Source: Neisseria mucosa
GTDB taxonomy: Bacteria; Pseudomonadota; Gammaproteobacteria; Burkholderiales; Neisseriaceae
Assembly (NCBI GenBank): GCA_003028315.1
Contig: CP028150.1
Location: 372,001-436,000, forward strand
Direction: 5' to 3'
DNA length: 64,000 nucleotides
The notes below the pieces were generated by a model, which worked only from the letters and a program-made list of their open reading frames with translations, did no database searches and had not been told where the DNA came from. Both the position numbers and the translations under genes were made by a program. Below, in pieces: positions 42,963 to 50,718 of the stretch; within the stretch, counting starts at the first letter, position 1; every line of letters begins with the position of its first letter.

Positions 42963-43057
42963 AGTGGGGATATTTTCAGATACCCCGAATCATCCCCCCT
43001 GATTTTGGTTGATTCAATTAGATTAAATTAGACGGCGTTATGTAGCCCAAAAGAAAA

Positions 43058-43187
43058 CAATGGAATATAAAGAAGTCTGAAACCCTTGCATTTACAAGGA
43101 TTGGTTAATGGCATTAGACGGGATTAAACGAAAAAAAACGCTTAGAATTTCTAAGCGTTTTTGTATGTTGTGACGGAGAGACTCGAA
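43058..43187. repeat. attL: partial copy of the tRNA-Leu 3' end and downstream flank
   Basis: GATTGGTTAATGGCATTAGACGG... through AACGAAAAAAAACGCTTAG...AAGCGTTTTTGTATGTTG and GACGGAGAGACTCGAA (core 43172-43187) duplicates, with mismatches, the right-hand flank at 52098-52188. The 16-bp core is identical to the 3' part of tRNA-Leu. It marks the left end of the island. Confidence 0.85.
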
Positions 43188-43477
43188 TTAAATAGATAAT
43201 ATATTGTTTTTATTTAATTAAATTTTTAATAGATTCCAAAATACCGTAAAAAATACCGTAAATTTGTCAAAGTCAAAATTTTTCAGGGGCGGTTTGTGGT
43301 ATTTCTGCCAAGCTGTGAAATATGATCGGATTGTAACACCGGCAATCACGCGCCGTCTTGGGGCGGTGTTTGCTCTATTCTTCCAGCCGTCCGATATTGC
43401 CTTTCGGGTGGCTTTTGTTTGTATCGGCTCTGTCGGTCATGCGCCCAAACAAAAAAGCGTATATAGATAAAAAAGTA

Positions 43478-43744
43478 GTGGTTACCGTGGTTACCCGTGT
43501 TACCAAGCCGTCAAAGTCTTATAAGTCGGGGCTTTCATGGTAACCACTTACACATCTTCACATGGTTACCGCTGGTTACTGCTGTTTGATTTGAAGCATA
43601 AGCGCATGAAAATAAAAGAGTAACCACTGGTAACCACTCGGTAACCTGTTAAATTAATGTAGGTGGTTACCGTTTTTTCTTTGTTTTTATATTGATATTC
43701 ATATAGTTATAAATGTTAAGTTTTGTGGTAACCACGGTAACCAC
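43478..43744. repeat. Iteron-like array of GGTAACCAC / GTGGTTACC, putative replication origin of the satellite
   Basis: The 9-mer GTGGTTACC or its complement occurs exactly at 43478, 43487 (tandem), 43539, 43629, 43663, 43727 and 43736, with shorter or imperfect copies at about 43497, 43562, 43571, 43620 and 43640. About a dozen copies of a GGTAACC core lie in 267 bp, in both orientations, with an AT-rich stretch in the middle (43672-43722). Placed downstream of the primase/ATPase operon, as P4- and PICI-type origins carry clustered binding sites for their own replication protein. Origin function is inference. Confidence 0.7.
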
Positions 43745-43972
43745 TATATTTGTCTCGCGCATAGGGTTTTATCTGTCCGCGTGTATTGGTCTGGAAATTA
43801 TTTATCCCCGTCAGTCATGGCGGAAATAGGGCGTAATTGCGCCGTAAGCGCGTTTTGCTGTTTGAGTATGGATTGGTATCGGGCAGGGATTGAATAGCTC
43901 TAATTCTCGAAAATTAGGGGCTTGCTGTTGATTTTATGGCGTATCGAATGATTTGCCTGAAGTAATGGGCGC

Positions 43973-44007
43973 AAAAAAGCCCGCCTGTATCGGTCATAGC
44001 GGGCTGT
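43973..44007. terminator. Terminator of the satellite replication operon
   Basis: AAAGCCCGCCTG...CAGGCGGG-type stem (AGCCCGC / GCGGGCT), just past the DUF927 gene stop on the minus strand. Confidence 0.7.
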
Positions 44008-44014
44008 CTCTCGG

Positions 44015-45763
44015 TCATTGGTCAATATCGGGCGGGGCTTCTCCCATTAAAACATAGAATCGTGCTGACGCGCCGTTGTATTTGCGCTGGTGTTGCCATC
44101 TGCCGTTGTTTGGTTTTTTCAGCCATTGTTCGGCGTGTAACACTTCGCAAACTTTCAGCTTGTCGAAGTTTTGGCAGATTTCCTCTTCAAATACAACAGG
44201 GACTAACCAATATTCAGTGATATGCCCTTCCTGTTTCCGATAGCCTGCGTGATTTTGGTTTACGGTTTGGCTGCTCCAGTCTGAAAAGCGCATGGACAGG
44301 GCGTAAACGTCCATAAATGCGGCTGCCTGCTCGATGATTCTGCGGTCTTCGTGTTTCCCCGCCCCGTTGGTTTCCAGCCATTCATCAAAGCATTGTTTCA
44401 CGCCTGCCATGCCTACGCCTGCGGCTAAGCCGGTAACTGGGGCGGCAAGCTCCAAAGCGGCGGCGGCAAGGGCAAAGCGTTTTGCCACTCTTCGCGCCTG
44501 CCCTGACAATTCGGGGACGGTCTCCATAAATGCGGTCATGCGCTCGTTTGCCTGCTGTTTGGCTTGTTCTAGGTCGTCTGAAAGCCGTCGGATGAAAGCC
44601 CTGCCTGCTGCCCCGTGATATTGTTCGGCGGATTGGGCGATATGTTCGCTCAATAATGCGCCGCTCTCGAAGCCGTGCAAGGTATCGTAAATACCGTATC
44701 GGGCGGCGGCTCTGATACTGGGCAGACGGGCGGCTTGCCCGGCGTTCCAATCGCCTTTGTGGTGTTTCAGGATGGAATCGGGGGTCTTTTCGCCTGTCGA
44801 GAACATCATCACTTTCCAGCGGCTCAAGGCGCGGTTGCCGCCCTGTTTTGCGCCCTGTACTTTGTTGATTCCGTTCATGACGCTGTAAACGGTGTCGCCG
44901 ATAACGTGCGGGCTTGCCTGCCCGATTTCGTCCAACACCAGCAAGCCGTCATTGCGCGCGGCGGCGGTATTGGAAAAGCCTATTTTTGTGCCGCTCCAAG
45001 ACAACAGGCTGCCCGATGGTCTGCCCCATACGCTCAAGGCTGCTTTGGCGGCGGTGGTCTTGCCGTCAGATGAATCGCCCGTCAGATGGAAACCGCCCGA
45101 TTCTTCGCTCAACAGGGACAGCAAGGGGGCGGCAAAGGACGCGCCCAATGCCAGGCAAAGGCGGCTGTTTCCCGCTGCGTATCGGGCGATATTTTGCTGC
45201 CAGTCGCCAAGCTCTCCGTTTGGTCGGTATGCCGCCGCTTGGCTGGTGTCGCCGTTGTAGATGACGGCGGGGGTTTTGCCGTCTGCCGTGATGGTTTCGC
45301 CGCTGGGCATGATGTAGGTGTCGCCGTGCCAGCCCGCGCGGTCGGTAATGGTAAAGGCGGTACGGCTGCCCTGTGTCTGCAAATAATCTGCTAGTCTTTC
45401 CCTTTTTGCCCGCCCGCTCATGACGGTTAAGCCGTAACCCTGCAAACGCTGCCAGCCCTGAACCGTGCCGATTTCCGCTTGTGGGATGGCGGCAGTCTTG
45501 GTTTGGCGTGTGATTTTGTCCTGCCAGCGGATAACGCGGTAATACGCGCCGTCGTTGTCCTGCCCCGTGCCGATGATGTCGATAGGATCGGAAAGCAATA
45601 GCGGCTCTGCTTCAACGGCTTCACCGTCTTTGCCTGTCCTGACGTTTATCCACCATACGCCCCGATGGTCGGTATCGAAGCGGGGGCGCGGGCGGTATGG
45701 TTCGATGTCGTCGATGTTGTAGTCTTCAATGGTTTTAGCGTCTATAATTGCGTTTGTTTTCAT
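44015..45763 (-). CDS. DUF927 domain protein, putative replicative helicase/ATPase of the satellite
   Basis: A 582-residue protein of the DUF927 family, common in phages, satellites and conjugative elements next to a primase. A P-loop is visible (LTGDSSDGKTTAAKAALSVW, about 227-246) and a Walker B-like NDGLLVLDEIGQ about 45 residues later, so it is probably a hexameric helicase-type ATPase. The start overlaps the primase stop by 4 bp. A full AGGTCGTCTGAA lies inside (44571-44582). It may recognise the GGTAACC repeats downstream; that is inference. Confidence 0.85.
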   Translation of the reverse strand: MKTNAIIDAKTIEDYNIDDIEPYRPRPRFDTDHRGVWWINVRTGKDGEAVEAEPLLLSDPIDIIGTGQDNDGAYYRVIRWQDKITRQTKTAAIPQAEIGTVQGWQRLQGYGLTVMSGRAKRERLADYLQTQGSRTAFTITDRAGWHGDTYIMPSGETITADGKTPAVIYNGDTSQAAAYRPNGELGDWQQNIARYAAGNSRLCLALGASFAAPLLSLLSEESGGFHLTGDSSDGKTTAAKAALSVWGRPSGSLLSWSGTKIGFSNTAAARNDGLLVLDEIGQASPHVIGDTVYSVMNGINKVQGAKQGGNRALSRWKVMMFSTGEKTPDSILKHHKGDWNAGQAARLPSIRAAARYGIYDTLHGFESGALLSEHIAQSAEQYHGAAGRAFIRRLSDDLEQAKQQANERMTAFMETVPELSGQARRVAKRFALAAAALELAAPVTGLAAGVGMAGVKQCFDEWLETNGAGKHEDRRIIEQAAAFMDVYALSMRFSDWSSQTVNQNHAGYRKQEGHITEYWLVPVVFEEEICQNFDKLKVCEVLHAEQWLKKPNNGRWQHQRKYNGASARFYVLMGEAPPDIDQ

Positions 45764-46884
45764 GGTGTATCACCTCTGTTTTGTTGGATAGGGTCGTCTG
45801 ATTGGGCTTCAGACGACCTTTTTGCTTCTTTCAGTTCGTCCAATGCGTCATAGCCCAGTGTGTCGCTCTGCCATATGCGCGCCTTGATGCCCTGCTTGAT
45901 GGCTCGGACTGCCAAATCATGCGCGGCTTTGAAACCTACGGGGCGCGGCGTGTCGTTATCGGCAATAATCACGATTTCCTTGAGGTCGTCTGAAAGTCGG
46001 TATTTCGCCATGCTGTTTGCGCTCAAGGCGGCGGATAAGCCCCAATCGCGGGCTTGGAACAATTCACGGGCGGCAAGGGCGGTTTCTATGCCTTCTGCGA
46101 TGACAAGCCGTCCGTTTTCAGGGGTGGGGAACAAGTGAACCGCCATGCCTGAAATGCTGCCCTGTTTGCGGCTCTGCATTTTCTTGGCGGGCAGGGCTTC
46201 GCCCGTTTCGGGGTGTTTGATTGCCAGCTTCTGATAATGCGGGGCGTGTAGCCCGTCTTCCCCGTATGGCTTGTCATAGGTCGTCTGAAGATAGGTCATG
46301 TGCAAGCCTTGAAGCCCTCCGCCCGTATCGCGGATGGCGCAAACCATACAGGGGAAACGACCGATGAAAATCGGCTTGTCTTCCCCCGTCGTCCAATAAT
46401 CCGCCTCTCTCAAAAAACGGATGTTTTCAGGTAACTGCACCATGTCCAAACCGCGTGATTTCAAATACTGCACGGCGGGGGAATCGGCGGTTATCGGTTC
46501 TGCCCCGTCCCACAATGCTGCAAGTTTGCCGATTTGGTCTTTTTCGTGGCGTGGCTGCGTCTGTGGGCGCGTGGGCGGTATCGGCAAGGGGTTTGCCCCG
46601 CCCATGTGCAACACGCCCGCTACGGCGCGCAATGCTTCGTCAAAACCGCAATTCAGATAGTGCATGACCAAGCCGAAACCGTCGCCCGCGCCGTTGTGGT
46701 AATGGCTGCAAATGAATGTGCCGTTACCGTCCTTGTCGTCGTATCTGAAACGGTCTTTACCCCCACACGCGGGGCATGGCTGGTGTTTGTTTTTCAAGTA
46801 TCGCTGGTCTATGCCGATGGCGGCGTGGATTTCCTGCCAGCGGTATTGCGCGGCGGCTTTGATGTCTTGATAGGTCGGTTTCAT
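45760..46884 (-). CDS. P4-type zinc-finger/Toprim primase of the satellite
   Basis: A 374-residue primase. The N-terminal zinc finger reads CPACGGKDRFRYDDK...FICSHYH (about 37-63), the P4/alpha-type Zn-binding primase domain. The Toprim part follows (about 250-335), with the acidic Glu in LVIAEGIETALAA and the DxD in EIVIIADNDTPR. The start MKPTYQDIKAAAQYRW at 46884 overlaps the preceding small gene's stop. Several DUS copies fall inside the gene (45808, 45983, 46278). Primes replication of the excised island (inference from family). Confidence 0.88.
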   Translation of the reverse strand: MKPTYQDIKAAAQYRWQEIHAAIGIDQRYLKNKHQPCPACGGKDRFRYDDKDGNGTFICSHYHNGAGDGFGLVMHYLNCGFDEALRAVAGVLHMGGANPLPIPPTRPQTQPRHEKDQIGKLAALWDGAEPITADSPAVQYLKSRGLDMVQLPENIRFLREADYWTTGEDKPIFIGRFPCMVCAIRDTGGGLQGLHMTYLQTTYDKPYGEDGLHAPHYQKLAIKHPETGEALPAKKMQSRKQGSISGMAVHLFPTPENGRLVIAEGIETALAARELFQARDWGLSAALSANSMAKYRLSDDLKEIVIIADNDTPRPVGFKAAHDLAVRAIKQGIKARIWQSDTLGYDALDELKEAKRSSEAQSDDPIQQNRGDTP

Positions 46885-47096
46885 TGTTCTGCCTCCCCTG
46901 TTACAGGTTCTAAAACCACCCCCGCCATCGGGTTGGTCTCCCATATGGTCGGTGTTGTCTGCATTGCCTGCTCCGTCTCCGCATGGGCAGGCTGGTTACA
47001 GGCTCGGATTGCCAAAGCCATCAACAACACCCCAAACACCAGCAAAGCGCGGTTGAAATAGCGGCGAAAACGGTCGTTTTTGTCAGTCGGTTTCAT
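46881..47096 (-). CDS. Small single-pass membrane protein of the satellite
   Basis: A 71-residue protein beginning MKPTDKNDRFRRYFN with one hydrophobic helix (about 16-34, ALLVFGVLLMALAIRACNQ) and a polar tail. It overlaps the primase start by 4 bp (ATGA) and so belongs to the replication operon. No family recognised. Confidence 0.65.
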   Translation of the reverse strand: MKPTDKNDRFRRYFNRALLVFGVLLMALAIRACNQPAHAETEQAMQTTPTIWETNPMAGVVLEPVTGEAEQ

Positions 47097-47232
47097 GATT
47101 TCATGTCCTCCATGCCCCAGCGCACCAAAATTATCAAGCATTGAAAAATCAAATACTTATAAAAAAACTAGGGCGAAGTTTGCCCCATGCCGTCCAAAAC
47201 GGGCGGCATAAAGGCGGGTGTTTTTCAGGGAT

Positions 47233-47481
47233 TTAGCGGATTTGTTCGGCTGTCGTTACGCTGTAAGCAGCCCATGCTTTTAGGTCGTCTGAAAGCGAAG
47301 CAATAAACGACTGACAGGCGGCAACGGCGGCGGCGTGTGATGGATAGATACCCAAACGGCGGGCGGTGCATGAGTGAACGTCAATATCGGCTAAATACGC
47401 GGTCGGTTCGTGGACGACGGCGCAAAAGCCTTGTTCTGATGGGTATTGAACGTCTTGAATTTGGGGGAAATTTGAAGTCAT
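47233..47481 (-). CDS. Small hypothetical protein of the satellite
   Basis: An 82-residue protein starting MTSNFPQIQDVQYPSEQ at 47481, preceded by a purine-rich AAAGAAAT. A single DUS near the end of the gene encodes part of SLSDDLKAW. No recognisable motif. The frame is open up to 47634, but the stretch before 47481 lacks a plausible start site. Confidence 0.55.
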   Translation of the reverse strand: MTSNFPQIQDVQYPSEQGFCAVVHEPTAYLADIDVHSCTARRLGIYPSHAAAVAACQSFIASLSDDLKAWAAYSVTTAEQIR

Positions 47482-47760
47482 GGTATTTCTTTCTTTAGAG
47501 ATTTTGAGAATGCCCCAAATAAGGGGGCGGTGCTCTCTCTGGCGAAATAAAACCAGCCTGCGCCTTGCGGTTGGCAGACACCGCCATAACTCGTGATAGG
47601 TCGTCTGAAATGCTAACGTTTGATAACATTGCAAACGCCCGTAAAAGAATTTTGGCGATAAAAAATCAGCGTTACCCTGCTGATTGGGTATTTCGTTTTG
47701 AGAGAACCTAAATTCTGATTCTCAAGGCTCGATTTGTCAAATGATTTTTGCATCAAGCGG
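47482..47760. promoter_or_regulatory. Control region between the packaging and replication halves of the satellite
   Basis: About 280 bp with one full DUS (47598-47609) and no firm gene. Two short overlapping frames (minus strand 47482-47634; plus strand 47610-47711) are open, but neither is convincing. In P4-type elements a leader/immunity RNA lies ahead of the replication genes; I see nothing specific enough to claim one. Confidence 0.35.
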
Positions 47761-48300
47761 CTAAAATTTTTTATCCACGATGATCATGGTTATTACATAC
47801 CCGATGCGCTCTGTATCTTCTCCAACGGTTCCGATGATGTCTTCAAGCGTGATTTCACTGTACGGCTTATTGAAAAAAGACTTTATGACTTGCTGCACTT
47901 CATCGTCCGTTAACGGCGGAGTGTACTCTTCCTGTTTCGTGCTGATTTCCGCTTCTGCCTTGATTTCCGCCTTATCCACCAGCAAGCCCAGCATTTTTGC
48001 CTTGCCCATCGTTGCCGATACCGCCGCGCTGCTCTGTGGGGTAGGGGCTGACAGTGCGGCCGCCCGCGCCTGCTCCAATTCGCTCAACAGGTCGTCCACC
48101 GTTACCGCGTGTCGTTGCCGTGCCTCTGCCTTGAGGTCATCTACCATCGCGGAAATATCGGGGTCTTGAAGCAGCTTATAGGCTTCATTCGTTACCGTTT
48201 CGGGCTTCATGTTGTCAGCGTTGTAGGCTTGCCGATATGCTTCGCTTGCATTGCCCGTTTCCACATACAGACGGGCAAACTGTTCTTGTTTCGGGGTCAT
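47761..48300 (-). CDS. Terminase small subunit (TerS) of the satellite
   Basis: A 179-residue DNA-packaging recognition protein. The N-terminus MTPKQEQFARLYVETGNASEAYRQAYNA is the typical terminase-2 small-subunit HTH, followed by EAYKLLQDPDISAMVDDL and a helical oligomerisation region. In a phage it pairs with a large subunit; none is present in this window. An isolated terS in a tRNA-linked island is a hallmark of PICI-like satellites, where it redirects a helper phage's packaging machine. An AAGGAC ribosome site precedes the start. Confidence 0.88.
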   Translation of the reverse strand: MTPKQEQFARLYVETGNASEAYRQAYNADNMKPETVTNEAYKLLQDPDISAMVDDLKAEARQRHAVTVDDLLSELEQARAAALSAPTPQSSAAVSATMGKAKMLGLLVDKAEIKAEAEISTKQEEYTPPLTDDEVQQVIKSFFNKPYSEITLEDIIGTVGEDTERIGYVITMIIVDKKF

Positions 48301-48368
48301 GTCCTTAATCCTTTTAGAACGCCGCCCAATAGCGATTTTTCAGCCTTTGGGCGGTTGTTTGAGTGTTG

Positions 48369-49067
48369 CTATTTCAAATTGTCCAAAGCCGCTTCTTTTT
48401 CTTTCTCCACGTCTTCCAAGATGTCGAAAATAGCGTTTTCTTCCCCGCCTGTGCCGTCCATCATGTTGAAGAAGCCGGGTAAACGTAGATCAATGATCCG
48501 ATTTGGCAGGGATTGCCCATAGGACGGGCAATCAACCCGCAAACCGTTTTCAAGTAGATTCGCTCTCATCTCAGCGGAGGCTTTACCGATTCCTACCAAT
48601 TTCGCGGCGGCTTTGATATAGGCGCGCGCGGCTTCCATATACTCGGGCAAGTGGGTTTCTTCTATGTCGATGATAAACATCTCATAACGGGAAACAGCCA
48701 GTAAATTGCGAAGCTCTGAAATGCGGTTCAGATGTTGAAGGCGTTCATTAAAAAGGCTTTCCAACAATTCTTTTTGCGCTTCCAGCATATCGGCGGCGCG
48801 GTCTGCTTCTTCGCGTTTGGCGGCAATCTCTGAATCAAGCCCTTTGGCTTCTTCGCTGTTTGTGGGTTTGCCCATTTTCAACAGGTTGGCAAATATGCCT
48901 TTGCGTCTGTTTCGTAGCCCCGCAAATTCATTGATAACCGCCTGCGCTTCTGTAACGCCAGCTTCTGCCGCTTCAATTTGGGCGGTCAGTTCGCTGCATT
49001 TGTCTTCTGCTTCTTTCAGTAACTTTTGACGGGTCTCAAAAGTTGTCTTTGTATATTCGATATTCAT
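48369..49067 (-). CDS. Coiled-coil hypothetical protein of the satellite
   Basis: A 232-residue acidic protein. Residues 10-120 are almost wholly heptad-like (KLLKEAEDKCSELTAQIEAA, EIAAKREEADRAADMLEAQ), then a more globular part (LPEYMEAARAYIKAAAKLVG). No signal peptide. It lies between terS and the HTH genes on the same strand. The layout resembles phage scaffold or capsid-size-control proteins, but I have no family match and the role is open. Confidence 0.6.
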   Translation of the reverse strand: MNIEYTKTTFETRQKLLKEAEDKCSELTAQIEAAEAGVTEAQAVINEFAGLRNRRKGIFANLLKMGKPTNSEEAKGLDSEIAAKREEADRAADMLEAQKELLESLFNERLQHLNRISELRNLLAVSRYEMFIIDIEETHLPEYMEAARAYIKAAAKLVGIGKASAEMRANLLENGLRVDCPSYGQSLPNRIIDLRLPGFFNMMDGTGGEENAIFDILEDVEKEKEAALDNLK

Positions 49068-49082
49068 AGTAAAGCTCCTGAT

Positions 49083-49322
49083 TTAATTGATTAATACGAA
49101 CCGACCGCGTTTCACGGTTTCGCCAAATTGGTTGGTTACTTCTTCCATCACGGTAACGATGTCATGCCCCGCCCTGCGAAGCTCCATGATGCGCGTGTTG
49201 TAGCCCAATATGCCCATTTGGGAAAGCTCCCATGATGTAACGCTGCCCTGTTTCAATCGGGATAAAACGCGCTCTCTTTGACTTGGCGTTTTTGCCTTGC
49301 CATTGGTAGAATAGTCGCTCAT
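49083..49322 (-). CDS. Helix-turn-helix protein of the satellite
   Basis: A 79-residue protein. TPSQRERVLSRLKQGSVTSW, then ELSQMGILGYNTRIMELRRAGHDI, is a compact winged-HTH like the HTH_39 type, and the tail (TNQFGETVKRGRFVLIN) would be the wing. The start at 49322 is chosen because the longer frame to 49466 runs into alpA. Probably a regulator. Confidence 0.75.
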   Translation of the reverse strand: MSDYSTNGKAKTPSQRERVLSRLKQGSVTSWELSQMGILGYNTRIMELRRAGHDIVTVMEEVTNQFGETVKRGRFVLIN

Positions 49323-49386
49323 GCTTAATAATCCTTTCCGCCGTCTGAATGTCCGTTCAGGCGGCATTTGTTTTGCGCCTGATAAA

Positions 49387-49602
49387 TCAATTTGCCTGCT
49401 CTTCGCGTTTGGCTGCCAGTTTGCCGATATAGTCGTCAATCTCGCTTGCAAGCCAGCCTGTCGCATTGGCGGAAATTTTGAACGGTTTGGGAAAATCAGG
49501 GCGGTAATGGCGGCTTTTTGGGTTTACCCAATTCCAAACGGTAGCTTTTGAAACGCTAAATGTGCGTGATAGGCTATCCACTCTTAAAACGGTATTTGTC
49601 AT
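49387..49602 (-). CDS. alpA: AlpA family transcriptional regulator of the satellite
   Basis: A 71-residue MerR-like HTH protein: RVDSLSRTFSVSKATVWNWV, then an FPKPFKIS region and WLASEIDDYIGKLAAKREE, the AlpA signature. AlpA proteins switch on satellite/prophage genes and excision. It is the first gene of the rightmost minus-strand block after the integrase and accessory gene; in Gram-negative PICIs alpA sits close to int. Confidence 0.88.
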   Translation of the reverse strand: MTNTVLRVDSLSRTFSVSKATVWNWVNPKSRHYRPDFPKPFKISANATGWLASEIDDYIGKLAAKREEQAN

Positions 49603-49754
49603 TTCTTCCCCTTTCTTCGGGCTTGATTGGATTATTCAACGTTTTGGAATAATATCCACCTACAATATTCAAAGACAGGCATAAAAATCATCTTTTTTGC
49701 TTCGTTTTCACATAATGCAAAATTGCTTTTTTTCTTTTCATTTTCGCAATATGC

Positions 49755-49792
49755 AAAAAACGCGCCCTTTAAAAGGCGCGTTTTTGTTTTTT
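49755..49792. terminator. Terminator between the accessory gene and alpA
   Basis: AAAACGCGCCTTTTAAAGGGCGCG-type stem (ACGCGCCCTTTAAAAGGCGCGT) followed by T5. Confidence 0.8.
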
Positions 49793-49824
49793 CATCTTAG
49801 TTGCCGTGTTATGATTTCGGCTGT

Positions 49825-50601
49825 TTATCGTTTACTAATTTCATATTGTCCGCCGAGTTGTTCTTGTAGCCCGGCGGCTTTTTCTTGTCTATATAACTCC
49901 AACTGTTTGTCTATCTTTTGTCTGCTCTCTTTGCTCAAGTGTTTGCGTATTGTCTGCACATCGGGATAATTGTCTAATCCTGCTAAAGGCTTGAGAATGT
50001 CGAAAACACGATTTATTAGTCCGATTTTCAAATTCATTACATCAATATCTAAGCAATACCGGAAAACCTGATATATTCTCCTTAAAAGTGTTTGTGTTTT
50101 CCCACTCCCTCCATGCGTTGGATAACAGATAAGATAAATCAGGCTTTGCTTAATCTCTTCTAGCTTCCTATCTGCCTGCTGCTGAAATTCCTGTTCTTCT
50201 TCTTTACTTCTGAAACCTCCCCTTAATTTTATTCCCCGCTTCTCCCATTGAAAGCCCTGAATATATCTTCTCAAAGCCTTTTTTGCAGTCATTAGATGTT
50301 TGGGTATCATCGAAGCGGCTTTTATTAGCATATATAGACAGGTGTTTATTTGATTTTCCTTAAAATCCTCTTGTGTTTTGAATATTCCATCTGTAATACA
50401 TTTGATCAAATCTTCTCTCAAATTTTCAAGCTCTCTATATGCTATCTCTTCTTTAGCTGTCATAACATCAAAATTCAAACAGCCCATTCCACTAAAGATT
50501 TCAAGGAGAGATAATCCATCTACTTCAAAACTACTACAGTATCGGTCAATAGCAAACATAATTATCAACTTATAAATATTACCCAGTTCAATATCAAGCA
50601 C
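49825..50601 (-). CDS. AT-rich accessory gene of the satellite, unknown function
   Basis: A 258-residue protein, start GTG at 50601 or ATG at 50559 (neither has a good ribosome site). Lys/Glu/Gln-rich and helical; no membrane segment or catalytic motif recognised. Features seen: MIPKHLMTAKKALRRYIQGFQ, YPTHGGSGKTQTLLRRI (only superficially like a P-loop: GGSGKTQ) and a charged tail. It is more AT-rich than the island core, lacks DUS, and sits between integrase and alpA, where related satellites carry cargo genes, often anti-phage. Function inferred only by position. Confidence 0.65.
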   Translation of the reverse strand: MLDIELGNIYKLIIMFAIDRYCSSFEVDGLSLLEIFSGMGCLNFDVMTAKEEIAYRELENLREDLIKCITDGIFKTQEDFKENQINTCLYMLIKAASMIPKHLMTAKKALRRYIQGFQWEKRGIKLRGGFRSKEEEQEFQQQADRKLEEIKQSLIYLICYPTHGGSGKTQTLLRRIYQVFRYCLDIDVMNLKIGLINRVFDILKPLAGLDNYPDVQTIRKHLSKESRQKIDKQLELYRQEKAAGLQEQLGGQYEISKR

Positions 50602-50718
50602 GGGTTATTCGCTTATTCCGAATTTAATCGGAATACACAATTAGATATTATTTTTCGATACTTATCTAGTCTTGACAAGATTTCCTACAAACCTGAAGCG
50701 GTATTTTTCAGACGGCCT

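Larger units (their letters stand above)
43188..44014. other. Non-coding left end of the satellite: integrase arm sites, iteron region, spacer
   Basis: About 830 bp without a believable gene. ATACCGTAAA repeats at 43241-43250 and 43253-43262 match those near the right end (51947-51998) and are probable integrase arm sites. 43478-43744 is the iteron-like region. 43745-43972 has no recognisable feature. A hairpin terminator closes it at 43973-44007. Confidence 0.7.

Noticed and set aside
43478..43744. Possible CRISPR array
   Set aside because: The repeats are only 7-9 bp, occur in both orientations and have irregular spacing; no cas genes are nearby.
50180..50330. P-loop ATPase reading of the accessory gene (GGSGKTQ)
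   Set aside because: The glycine-rich motif lacks the preceding strand and a Walker B partner; treated as coincidental.
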